Notes: generated by a model from the letters alone, not told the origin. A DNA stretch of 8,252 nucleotides from Polaromonas sp. (GCA_013205645.1 JABMMH010000420.1:1-8252); one strand, 5' to 3'. Counted from the first letter of the stretch, positions 1 to 5,829 are shown. Translations and numbers: made by a program.

Positions 1-5
1 GGGTC

Positions 6-33
6 AAGGCGGGCTATGGTCCGCTTATTTTTT
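6..33 (+). terminator. Possible intrinsic terminator of an off-window gene
   Basis: AAG(G)CGG at 6-12 can pair with CCGCTT at 21-26 with one bulged G, leaving an eight-base loop, and a run of six T follows at 28-33 after one A. It would end a plus-strand gene to the left of the window, convergent with the porin at 168-1448. The stem is short and bulged, so this is tentative. Confidence 0.35.
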
Positions 34-68
34 AGGGTTAACTGATTTTGGATGGTAGCGCCAAGCGG

Positions 69-82
69 GCGCCAGCGGCCGC
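69..82. repeat. 14-base core shared with the repeats near 5.95 and 6.33 kb
   Basis: GCGCCAGCGGCCGC occurs here and again exactly at 5947-5960. A one-mismatch version lies at 6330-6343. The outer parts of the longer repeat are not conserved here, so this may be a degenerate copy or a chance GC-rich match. It sits directly beside the terminator at 88-121, as the 6320 copy sits beside the terminator at 6286-6307. Confidence 0.3.
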
Positions 83-87
83 CCATG

Positions 88-121
88 AAAAAAGCCCCCG
101 GACGCCGAACGTCTGGGGGCT
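88..121 (-). terminator. Intrinsic terminator of the minus-strand porin
   Basis: Read on the minus strand, AGCCCCCAGACG pairs with CGTCCGGGGGCT across a TTCGG loop. That is 12 positions with a single A/C mismatch, and a run of T follows (A88-A93 on the plus strand). The hairpin begins about 50 bases after the porin stop codon. This is a textbook strong factor-independent terminator. Confidence 0.9.
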
Positions 122-167
122 TGATAGAGCCACGAAAGGTCGGCCAGGCCGACCTGGAGGCACCGAT

Positions 168-1448
168 TTAGAAGCGGTGGCGAATGCCCAGTGCGATGTT
201 GGTCGAATCCACACCCGCAGCCGACGTCACGCCGCCCAGGAAGCCATTGCCGCCCGGTGCGACTTGGCCCTGGCCCTTGTTGTTGAAGCGGGTCAGCACC
301 GCATTCAGGTCGGTGCGCTTGGAAAGTGCGTAGCTGTAGGTCGCGCCGTAGGAATCGGTGTCGGCATTGACGGCCCGCTTGTCATCGAGGCGGTTGAATG
401 CCGTGACGATGGTGTGCGCGCCCAGGGTGAGTTTGTAGCCGATGTGGAACAGCTGGGCGTCCTGCCGGAAAGCGATGTTGTAGGCGTTTTGGAATTGGGG
501 AGTCAACGGGCCCACAGGGTTGCCTGCGAAAAGCGGTGACAGACCGGATGGGTTGTCATCCTTGATCGTGGCGTACAGGCCATAAAGGGCGCCCGGGCCG
601 ATGTTGACGTTTGCACCGACCACGGCGTTTGAAAGGGACTTCTCGCCACGCTCGTTCTTCTTGGTGTTGTACCCAATGCCTGCGCCGAACAAGGGCGTCT
701 TGTACTGCAGCATGCCGCCCAGGAAGCGTCCTGCGGAACTGTTGCCAGCCACTTCGCCGGCACCATACATCAGCACTGCGGTGACGCCGCTGGTCTGAAT
801 GGCGTATTGAATTGTGTTGCTCAAACGAATGTCAAAGGCGGCAGGCAGGCTGGCGACCTGACCGGCAGCCAGGCTCGACTGCGTCTGCGACGCGTCATAA
901 GTGGCCGACACCAGATAGCCCGGTGTGTACTGACGGCCGAGCGTGACGGCACCGACAGGCGTGATCAGCCCTGCATAGACCTGCCGGTCAAACAGGTTGC
1001 CGGCCAGATTGACCCCAAACGCGCTACCCGCCAATCCAGTGCTGAGCCCGGCGACAGCAGACGCCACAGTGGCACCACCTCCAAGCGGCGTTCCGGCCGG
1101 AATTCCGTTGGCTGCCAGCGTCGACAGAACGCTTGCATTCACCCGGTCAGGCACCTGCGTACCCGAATTCGGCCGATTCGACATCGCGCCCGTATCCACT
1201 TCAAAGCGGTTCTCCAGAACAAAAATGGCCTTGTAACCACCACCGATGTCTTCGGTGCCGCGAAGGCCGAAGCGCGAACCTTCCATGATGCCGCTGGCAA
1301 TCGTGTTGACCGTGCCCTGGCGCAAGCCGGAAACGCGGTTGTAGCCGCCGTCAACCAGGCCGTAAAGCGTCACGGTGCTTTGTGCCATCACGGCGGTGGT
1401 GGACAACAGTCCCATGGCTGCGGCGGCCACCAGAGTCAATTTTTTCAT
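168..1448 (-). CDS. Outer membrane porin, Omp32-like, with extended loop
   Basis: General diffusion porin of the Burkholderiales Gram-negative porin family (Porin_4 type), expected to form a trimeric beta-barrel in the outer membrane. The start at 1448 is chosen over an upstream in-frame ATG at 1493 because GGAG lies five bases before it and it begins a classic signal peptide (MKKLTLVAAA, cleavage after VMA at residue 22). Family signatures are STVTLYGLVDGGY just after cleavage, SRFGLRGTEDIGGG (58-71), LFDRQVYAGL (152-161), TLGRQYTPGY (169-178), a penultimate YSYALSKRTDLNAV strand and a terminal IRHRF whose final Phe is the BAM recognition signal. At 426 residues it is longer than the usual 330-390. 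Much of the excess is an Ala/Gly-rich insertion at about 89-152, where relatives go straight from DTGA to the FNRQ-like segment. It is transcribed divergently from the porin at 2075, and the substrate cannot be read from the sequence. Confidence 0.93.
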   Translation of the reverse strand: MKKLTLVAAAAMGLLSTTAVMAQSTVTLYGLVDGGYNRVSGLRQGTVNTIASGIMEGSRFGLRGTEDIGGGYKAIFVLENRFEVDTGAMSNRPNSGTQVPDRVNASVLSTLAANGIPAGTPLGGGATVASAVAGLSTGLAGSAFGVNLAGNLFDRQVYAGLITPVGAVTLGRQYTPGYLVSATYDASQTQSSLAAGQVASLPAAFDIRLSNTIQYAIQTSGVTAVLMYGAGEVAGNSSAGRFLGGMLQYKTPLFGAGIGYNTKKNERGEKSLSNAVVGANVNIGPGALYGLYATIKDDNPSGLSPLFAGNPVGPLTPQFQNAYNIAFRQDAQLFHIGYKLTLGAHTIVTAFNRLDDKRAVNADTDSYGATYSYALSKRTDLNAVLTRFNNKGQGQVAPGGNGFLGGVTSAAGVDSTNIALGIRHRF

Positions 1449-1780
1449 GGAGTCTCCAAGGGGTTCATTAAAAAGCCAATCGCCAAATACCAAAATGGTG
1501 CGCTTTTAGCGGAATCTATGAGGGCAAGATTAATGTCGATGTAAAGGCACGTAAAGAGTGCTTTTACCGGGGTCATCACGTTTGCGACAGGGAAAAACCC
1601 TTGCCCGCACACGAATAATCCCCGCTCAAAACAAGCCCGGGTGGGGAGTGTTTCCCTCTGGGCAGCCACCATCAGCGAACGCGAAGCTGGGTGCCTGTGC
1701 GCACTTGCTTGACGGTGGCTTCGGCTGCCGATGAATCAAACCGGTTTTTGGCTGGCGTGGTGCTGACGCCACATTCACGA

Positions 1781-1794
1781 GTGAGTTGGGTCAC
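1781..1794. promoter_or_regulatory. Candidate CRP/FNR-type operator
   Basis: GTGA-GTTGGG-TCAC matches the core GTGA-N6-TCAC of the CRP consensus exactly, although the outer bases (A and G) differ from the ideal T and A. Two further TCAC half sites lie at 1775-1778 and 1801-1804, so the area is rich in this motif. It sits about 150 bases upstream of the sigma-54-like promoter, too far for simple class I or II activation. It may be a distant enhancer, serve the divergent gene, or be chance. Confidence 0.3.
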
Positions 1795-1835
1795 GGCGGT
1801 GTCACAGATTTACGCCGTCGAGCCCAAAATTCATC

Positions 1836-1856
1836 GCTGTCATTGGTCAATGCAGC
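1836..1856. promoter_or_regulatory. Inverted repeat, candidate activator site
   Basis: CATTG-GT-CAATG at 1841-1852 is flanked by GCTG and CAGC, giving nine paired positions with one bulged T. Its centre is about 95 bases upstream of the -24 GG of the sigma-54-like promoter, a usual distance for a bacterial enhancer-binding protein site. It does not resemble the NtrC consensus, so the cognate activator is unknown. Confidence 0.35.
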
Positions 1857-1938
1857 CCTTTTACGCGGATGTTTTGTAGGCAAACACCTACGGCCGGACG
1901 GGCGAAACAGTAAGTTTGTTGCTAATGCACGACGGAAA

Positions 1939-1954
1939 CGGCACGTAACTTGCG
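1939..1954 (+). promoter_or_regulatory. Sigma-54-type (-24/-12) promoter of porin 2
   Basis: CGGCACG-TAAC-TTGCG matches the sigma-54 consensus TGGCACG-N4-TTGCW at all but the first and last positions. The invariant GG (1940-1941) and GC (1952-1953) are exactly 12 bases apart, start to start. Transcription would begin near 1965, giving a leader of about 110 bases before the ATG at 2075. An alternative sigma-70 reading is TTGCGA (1972-1977), 17 bases, TTAAAT (1995-2000), four of six matches in each box. The sigma-54 fit is better, and both could be used. Confidence 0.45.
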
Positions 1955-2009
1955 TTCATTGCAAATGTTTTTTGCGAACCGCCTCGCTATTTGCTTAAAT
2001 CTCTTCAGG

Positions 2010-2056
2010 GTTTACCAGACAGCCCTCAAGCGAGTTTGTAAACAACATTTTTTTTT
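2010..2056 (+). promoter_or_regulatory. Leader hairpin followed by T9 in porin 2 mRNA
   Basis: GTTTAC (2010-2015) and GTAAAC (2038-2043) are perfect inverted arms enclosing a smaller CTC-AAGC-GAG stem. Four bases later comes an uninterrupted run of nine T (2048-2056), just before the ribosome site GGAG of the porin. Hairpin plus T run resembles an attenuator or an Hfq-binding leader, but the outer stem is AT-rich and only six pairs. Function is inferred. Confidence 0.3.
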
Positions 2057-2074
2057 CCACCTTTTGGAGTTTCT

Positions 2075-3091
2075 ATGAAAAAAAGTTTGATCGCCTTGGC
2101 AGTGCTCGCCGCTTCCGGCGTGGCTTCGGCGCAATCCACTGTGACGATTTACGGCCTGGTTGACGCTTATGTCGGCGCTGTGAAGTCCAATAACCTTCGC
2201 CAGACCGTCATGAACAGCGGTGGTTTCAATACCAGCCGTTTTGGTTTCAAGGGAACTGAAGATCTGGGCGGCGGTCTGAAAGCCAACTTCGTACTGGAAA
2301 ACGGTTTCAACGTTGACACGGGTGCGACTCCAAACAGCGGCCCGACAAACCAGTCAATCTTCAGCGGCCAGTCATGGGTTGGCCTGTCGGGTGGTTTTGG
2401 TGAGGTCAGGCTCGGCAAAATGTGGACGCCTTTTGATGAAGTCAAAGGCTCCGGCGCTGCTGCGTTTGACGCCAACATCTTCGCCCCGGCATCCAACGTC
2501 TGGGTGAGCAACAACTACAACGACCGTCCGGGCAATTCGATTTATTACGCAACGCCTAACTTCAGCGGCTTCAGCGCTGCTGCTCTGTACGCATTCGGCG
2601 AGAACAAGACCAATGCGGTGGGTATTACGCCAGCTCAAGACGCTGGCAAGACCGCCAGCGTGAATGTTCAGTACGCCAATGGCCCTATCGGTGTGGCGTT
2701 GTCACATCAGCAAGAAAAAGCGAACGGCAATGCGGTCAGCACGAAGTACAACCAGCTCAATGGCTCGTATGACCTCGGCGTCGCCAAAATCCTGGCCGCT
2801 TACGGTAACGTGAAAGTCAGCGGCGACAAGACCAACGAATACCAAATCGGCGTGGACGTACCACTGGGCGGCGCTTTGACTGTATCTGGCGGCGTAGCTG
2901 CTTCCAAGACCAAATTTGGCGCCGCTGCTACTCCTGAATCCAAGAGCACGGGTTTTGGTTTGGCTGCGAAGTATGAGTTGTCCAAGCGCACCTTCCTGTA
3001 CACCGGCCTGCAAGCCGCCAAAACGAAAGTTGCTAACTCAGCTGACGTCAAGACCGACACCTTCGCAGTTGGCGTTCAGCACAAGTTCTAA
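2075..3091 (+). CDS. Outer membrane porin, Omp32-like (porin 2)
   Basis: A 338-residue precursor of the Burkholderiales Gram-negative porin family, a trimeric outer membrane diffusion channel. It starts with a clear signal peptide (MKKSLIALAVLAASGVASA, cleavage after residue 19). Family signatures are STVTIYGLVDAY, SRFGFKGTEDLGGG (54-67), a constriction-loop region at roughly 118-152, YYATPNFSGFSAAALY, YANGPIGVA, YELSKRTFLYTGLQAA and a C-terminal VGVQHKF ending in Phe. The usual FNRQ motif before beta strand 5 is replaced by FSGQ. GGAG lies eight bases before the ATG. It is followed by its own terminator (3135-3166). Together with the upstream sigma-54-like promoter, this suggests separate control from the next porin, with which it shares protein signatures and short DNA identities such as TTACGCAACGCCTAAC. 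Substrate specificity is unknown. Confidence 0.94.
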   Translation: MKKSLIALAVLAASGVASAQSTVTIYGLVDAYVGAVKSNNLRQTVMNSGGFNTSRFGFKGTEDLGGGLKANFVLENGFNVDTGATPNSGPTNQSIFSGQSWVGLSGGFGEVRLGKMWTPFDEVKGSGAAAFDANIFAPASNVWVSNNYNDRPGNSIYYATPNFSGFSAAALYAFGENKTNAVGITPAQDAGKTASVNVQYANGPIGVALSHQQEKANGNAVSTKYNQLNGSYDLGVAKILAAYGNVKVSGDKTNEYQIGVDVPLGGALTVSGGVAASKTKFGAAATPESKSTGFGLAAKYELSKRTFLYTGLQAAKTKVANSADVKTDTFAVGVQHKF

Positions 3092-3134
3092 TTCCCATCT
3101 GGCTTGACGCCAGAAACGAAATTTGACATCTAAG

Positions 3135-3166
3135 CCGCTTCCGGGGAAACCTGGAGGCGGTTTTTT
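3135..3166 (+). terminator. Intrinsic terminator of porin 2
   Basis: CCGCTTCCGGG (3135-3145) pairs with CCTGGAGGCGG (3150-3160) over a GAAA tetraloop. The 11 pairs include two G-U pairs, and six T follow at 3161-3166. It lies 44 bases after the porin 2 stop codon and makes read-through into porin 3 unlikely to be the main source of its mRNA. Confidence 0.92.
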
Positions 3167-3328
3167 CTTTCTTGATCGGCCCGAGAAGGGTGGCCACATG
3201 AAGCGCAGGTTCTCCTGCGGTGTGCGGGTTAACCACTGTGCGCTGTTGTTTCTCATCAACGACCAGATTGACGGTGTTGGATGCGTGCAACATAAAGCCG
3301 TTTTTTCTGCCCTTTATTGGGCAATTCT

Positions 3329-3357
3329 TTGCGAATCAGAAGCCACTCTGGTGCAAT
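3329..3357 (+). promoter_or_regulatory. Candidate sigma-70 promoter of porin 3
   Basis: TTGCGA (3329-3334) and TGCAAT (3352-3357) are separated by 17 bases, each matching four of six consensus positions. The predicted transcript begins near 3364, at the foot of the first leader hairpin. An identical TTGCGA -35 with 17-base spacing lies upstream of porin 2 at 1972. The boxes are weak and no activator site is evident. Confidence 0.35.
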
Positions 3358-3362
3358 AGTGA

Positions 3363-3445
3363 CAACTTCCCGAAAGGGGGTTGGCCCGGGTCTCTGGGGA
3401 GTCAAGAAACTGCTCAGGCAGGTGTTTGATCCTCCTTGCCGGAGC
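3363..3445 (+). promoter_or_regulatory. Structured 5' leader of porin 3 mRNA
   Basis: Two hairpins are visible. The first (3363-3383) pairs CAAC(T)TCCC with GGGGTTG across a GAAA-type tetraloop. The second (3412-3445) pairs GCTC, GGCA and GG with CC, TGCC and GAGC, with one mismatch and one bulge. The loop side of the second contains ATCCTCC (3429-3435), which can pair with the porin Shine-Dalgarno GGAGAT (3460-3465) with one bulged C. This suggests possible translational control or a small-RNA target. It matches no riboswitch class I recognise. Confidence 0.35.
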
Positions 3446-3473
3446 CCATGTTTAACCGTGGAGATACCTTTAA

Positions 3474-4553
3474 ATGAAAAAGACTCTTATCGCTTTGGCC
3501 GTGTTGGCCGTTTCCGGCGCCGCAATGGCCCAATCGTCGGTGACCCTTTACGGCGTTGCTGATGCTATGGTCGGTTCGAAGGAGGCCAACTCTGTCAATG
3601 CTGCTGGTGTTGTTACCAAGCTTCGCCAGACTGTTATTGATTCCAACGGTCTGAGCAGCTCGCGTTGGGGCCTGCGTGGCACCGAGGATTTGGGTGGTGG
3701 CATGAAAGCCGTGTTCGTGCTCGAGAGCGGTTTGAGCATTGATACCGGTGCAGCTGCAAGCACATCTTCATTGTTTAATCGCCAGGCTTTCGTCGGCCTG
3801 GACAGCAGCTTTGGTACCGTTTCCTTGGGTCGTCAATACAGCGCTTACGACAGCGTTCGCGGTACCTTTTTGTCCGCACAGGGCAACAGCACATCGTTTG
3901 ATGCCACGAACAGTGCAACCATCAATACGGCTCTGTTGACTGGTTTGACCAGCGGTGCCACTGCTCTACAGGCTCTGGCTACGGTGAACAGCTATGGTGG
4001 CCGTATCGGTGCCTGGACTGGCTACCAGACCCGTATCGACAACAGCATTCGTTACGCAACGCCTAACATCAGCGGCTTCCAGGCTGCAGTTGTTTATGGT
4101 TTGGGTGAAAACAAAGCCGCTAATGTTGACCCAACCAAGAACGCTTCGTTCAGCCTGACTTACGCAAATGGCCCTATCGGCGTTGCAGTGACTCACGCAG
4201 ACGACGAACTCATCCAAGACTTTCATTTGAAAAACACCGCGATCGGTGGCTCCTATGACTTCGGAATTGCCAAGGCTTTTCTGTCGTACAACAAAGCTAA
4301 GATCACCGGCATAGCCAAGCAGAACGAGTGGGCTGTTGGCGCGCGCGCTCCTATTGGTGCCGCGACTCTGGTCGCCCAGTACGCCCAATCCAAGGGCGAC
4401 GACCTTGGTAAGAGCACGAGCTTTGGCTTGGAAGGCCAGTACAGCCTGAGCAAGCGCACCACCGCTTACGCAGCTTTCAACAGCACCAAGGTTGAAATTC
4501 TGAACGACGCGAAAAACAGCGTCTTTGGCCTGGGTGTTCGCCACACGTTCTAA
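3474..4553 (+). CDS. Outer membrane porin, Omp32-like (porin 3)
   Basis: A 359-residue precursor of the Burkholderiales Gram-negative porin family, a trimeric outer membrane diffusion channel. The signal peptide MKKTLIALAVLAVSGAAMA is almost the same as in porin 2 and is cleaved after residue 19. Signatures are SSVTLYGVADA, SRWGLRGTEDLGGG (63-76), LFNRQAFVGL (100-109), VSLGRQYSAYD, YATPNISGFQAAVVYGLGENK, YANGPIGVAVTHADD, YSLSKRTTAYAAF and the terminal GVRHTF with final Phe. The segment after the LGRQYSAYD motif, about residues 121-190, is extended relative to porin 2 and rich in Ala, Ser, Thr and Leu. It is where constriction loop L3 should fold into the pore, so selectivity may differ. GGAG lies ten bases before the ATG. 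Its own promoter candidate and the strong terminator at 4591-4624 make it a separate transcription unit. Confidence 0.94.
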   Translation: MKKTLIALAVLAVSGAAMAQSSVTLYGVADAMVGSKEANSVNAAGVVTKLRQTVIDSNGLSSSRWGLRGTEDLGGGMKAVFVLESGLSIDTGAAASTSSLFNRQAFVGLDSSFGTVSLGRQYSAYDSVRGTFLSAQGNSTSFDATNSATINTALLTGLTSGATALQALATVNSYGGRIGAWTGYQTRIDNSIRYATPNISGFQAAVVYGLGENKAANVDPTKNASFSLTYANGPIGVAVTHADDELIQDFHLKNTAIGGSYDFGIAKAFLSYNKAKITGIAKQNEWAVGARAPIGAATLVAQYAQSKGDDLGKSTSFGLEGQYSLSKRTTAYAAFNSTKVEILNDAKNSVFGLGVRHTF

Positions 4554-4559
4554 TTTTCC

Positions 4560-4577
4560 AGCTAGCGCAAGCTAGTT
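4560..4577 (+). other. Small hairpin between porin 3 stop and its terminator
   Basis: AGCTAGC pairs with GCTAGTT around a GCAA tetraloop, seven pairs including one G-U. It begins seven bases after the stop codon and has no T run. It may protect the mRNA 3' end from exonucleases together with the terminator just downstream, which uses the same GCAA loop. Confidence 0.45.
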
Positions 4578-4590
4578 TGAAAAAGAACCC

Positions 4591-4624
4591 AAACCCCACC
4601 GTGGCAACACGGTGGGGTTTTTTT
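4591..4624 (+). terminator. Intrinsic terminator of porin 3
   Basis: AAACCCCACCGTG (4591-4603) and CACGGTGGGGTTT (4608-4620) form a perfect 13-pair stem over a GCAA tetraloop, and the T run continues to 4624. This is the strongest terminator in the window. It separates the porin from the lipoprotein gene. Confidence 0.95.
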
Positions 4625-4706
4625 ACGGACGTTCGACACCTGTCTTCGTTTGTTAAAACTCCAGCCGTATCCCACGGCAAGGTCTCGCGCTGACAAGAAA
4701 TTCGAC

Positions 4707-5507
4707 ATGACCATATCTTCTGTAGTGATCAAGGCGGGTGCTGCGGCGCTCTGGATGTGTCTCGTCAGCGCCTGCACGACGCTGGCACCGGACAAGCCAG
4801 CCCCTGAAGCAGCCGCCTCCGACGTGACCTGGCTGTCTGCGGTGCAGGCCAACGACCGTTCGGGCGCCTGGCAGCACCGGGCCTTCCCCGGTAAAAAAAC
4901 CACCGACTACCGCGCCACCCTGCATGAGGGTCGCCACGCAGTGCGCAGTGAATCCCGCGCCGCCGCGAGCATGTTGCGTGAAACGCTGCGTGTCGAGGCG
5001 GCCGATCTGGGCAAGGTCTCTTTCTCGTGGAAGGTGCCGGCGCTGATTGCCACTGCCGATCTGATGCAGCCCGACACGTCCGACTCGCCGGTGCGGCTGG
5101 TGCTGGCGTTCGAGGGCGACCGATCGACGTTTTCCGCCAAAAACGCGATGCTGTCTGAACTGGCCCTGACGCTGACCGGCGAACCGCTGCCCTACGCGAC
5201 GCTGATGTACGTGTGGGGAACGCAGCATGTACCGGGAAGCATCATCGTCAGCCACCGGACCGACCGCATTCGCAAAATGGTGCTTGAATCCGGGCCGCAG
5301 CATCTGGGCCGCTGGCTGGATTACGAGCGCGACATCAAGGCCGACTTTGAAAAGGCTTTCGGCGAGGCACCAGGCGCGCTGGTAGCCATTGGCATCATGA
5401 CCGATACCGACAACACGCGCGGCGCGGCGCAGGCGTGGTATGGGCCGGTCAGGCTGCGGGACCACCCTTTACAACCCGTGTTAACCACCACGGTGTCAAC
5501 ACCGTAG
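4707..5507 (+). CDS. DUF3047 family lipoprotein
   Basis: A 266-residue protein of the DUF3047 family, whose molecular function is not known to me. The start at 4707 is preferred over a TTG at 4650 because it begins a lipoprotein signal: hydrophobic stretch 10-20, then the lipobox VSAC with Cys23 as the probable acylated residue. The ribosome site is weak. Conserved family features are FSWKV (106-110), a DSPVRLVLAFEGD segment (about 126-138), YVWGTQ (168-173), SHRTDRIRKMVLESG, LGRWLDYERDI and VAIGIMTDTDNT (226-237), followed by a GPVRL strand. The fold is probably a beta-sandwich resembling sugar-binding domains (inference). It is expected to be membrane-anchored facing the periplasm. It lies 83 bases after the porin terminator and alone in its unit. 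GC content is higher than in the porins. Confidence 0.85.
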   Translation: MTISSVVIKAGAAALWMCLVSACTTLAPDKPAPEAAASDVTWLSAVQANDRSGAWQHRAFPGKKTTDYRATLHEGRHAVRSESRAAASMLRETLRVEAADLGKVSFSWKVPALIATADLMQPDTSDSPVRLVLAFEGDRSTFSAKNAMLSELALTLTGEPLPYATLMYVWGTQHVPGSIIVSHRTDRIRKMVLESGPQHLGRWLDYERDIKADFEKAFGEAPGALVAIGIMTDTDNTRGAAQAWYGPVRLRDHPLQPVLTTTVSTP

Positions 5508-5545
5508 TCAACGCGGCGTCTTCACAATGCTGCCAGCTGCGGAGC

Positions 5546-5566
5546 AATACAAAGAATACTTGTATT
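5546..5566. promoter_or_regulatory. AT-rich inverted repeat before the antitoxin remnant
   Basis: AATACAA (5546-5552) and TTGTATT (5560-5566) are perfect seven-base arms around a seven-base spacer, 36 bases before the antitoxin start. Ribbon-helix-helix antitoxins bind such operators to repress their own genes, so this is a good operator candidate. The run of T to 5570 also makes it a weak possible terminator for the lipoprotein gene. Confidence 0.4.
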
Positions 5567-5601
5567 TTTTGTAGTCCAACTTTTGAACAGGGCGTTTTAT
5601 T

Positions 5602-5829
5602 GTGGCTACTTCCATACGCCTTGACTCCGCCATTGAGCAGCGTTTGGACAATCTGGCAGCGCAAACGGGTCGCACCAAAGCCTACTATTTGCGTGAACTG
5701 GTGACCGACGGGCTCGAGGATCTGGAGGACCTGTACCTTGCAGAGCAGTGACTGGTCGATATTCGCGCCGGTCAAAGCGACACGGTGTCGCTGTCGGAAG
5801 TCATGAAGCGATATGGCCTGGACAATTGA
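5602..5829 (+). pseudogene. RelB/ribbon-helix-helix antitoxin, in-frame stop
   Basis: Reading from GTG at 5602 gives a ribbon-helix-helix antitoxin of the RelB/DUF6290 type: ATSIRLDSAIEQRLDNLA, then QTGRTKAYYLRELV and DGLEDLEDLYLAEQ, then a TGA stop at 5749-5751. The same frame continues without a break as LVDIRAGQSDTVSLSEVMKRYGLDN to TGA at 5827-5829. Both halves are typical of one protein of about 75 residues. The TGA most simply arose from CGA (Arg), since a basic residue is usual at this point. A 49-residue product would keep the DNA-binding half and lose the C-terminal toxin-neutralising half. AGGG lies nine bases before the GTG. The toxin remnant overlaps its end, the normal arrangement in these pairs. 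I did not confirm the family by search. Confidence 0.75.

Larger units (their letters stand above)
1449..2074. other. Divergent porin intergenic region
   Basis: This 626-base gene-free stretch separates the minus-strand porin from the plus-strand porin. The side facing 2075 holds a GTGA-N6-TCAC site (1781-1794), an inverted repeat (1836-1856), a sigma-54-like promoter (1939-1954) and a leader hairpin followed by nine T. On the minus-strand side I see only the porin ribosome site (GGAG at 1454-1457) and a small inverted repeat, ACCA-AAA-TGGT at 1489-1499. I could not identify a convincing promoter for the minus-strand porin. Short open frames here show no ribosome site or recognisable protein. 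Confidence 0.7.
3092..3473. other. Intergenic region between tandem porins
   Basis: This 382-base stretch holds the porin 2 terminator, a candidate promoter at 3329-3357 and a structured porin 3 leader. Also visible are GTGGCCAC (3190-3197) and GGTTAACC (3227-3234), both perfect eight-base palindromes, and a GCAGG-TTCT-CCTGC hairpin near 3205-3218. Open frames crossing the region lack a ribosome site and recognisable content, so I call no gene here. Confidence 0.65.

Noticed and set aside
48..539. Plus-strand open frame of 163 codons opposite the porin 3' end
   Set aside because: It crosses the terminator hairpin and then runs antisense to conserved porin strands. No ribosome site or domain is visible.
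807..1544. Plus-strand open frame of 245 codons antisense to the minus-strand porin
   Set aside because: Composition is Arg/Gln/His-rich, as expected for a shadow of a GC-rich gene. The opposite strand has the signal peptide and all porin motifs.
1449..1690. Sigma-70 promoter for the minus-strand porin
   Set aside because: TTTACG and TTTACA boxes near 1540-1560 have only poor -10 partners at acceptable spacing, so I did not annotate one.
3190..3234. GTGGCCAC and GGTTAACC palindromes as operators
   Set aside because: Both are perfect eight-base palindromes, but they lie over 90 bases upstream of the candidate promoter, match no regulator I know, and words this short arise by chance.
3123..3562. 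Possible small genes between porins 2 and 3
   Set aside because: The frames include the terminator hairpin or run into the porin 3 signal peptide in another frame, and none has a convincing start or protein pattern.
4653..5465. Minus-strand open frame of 270 codons opposite the DUF3047 gene
   Set aside because: The plus strand carries the lipoprotein signal and conserved family motifs. The minus frame is an Arg/His/Gly-rich shadow.
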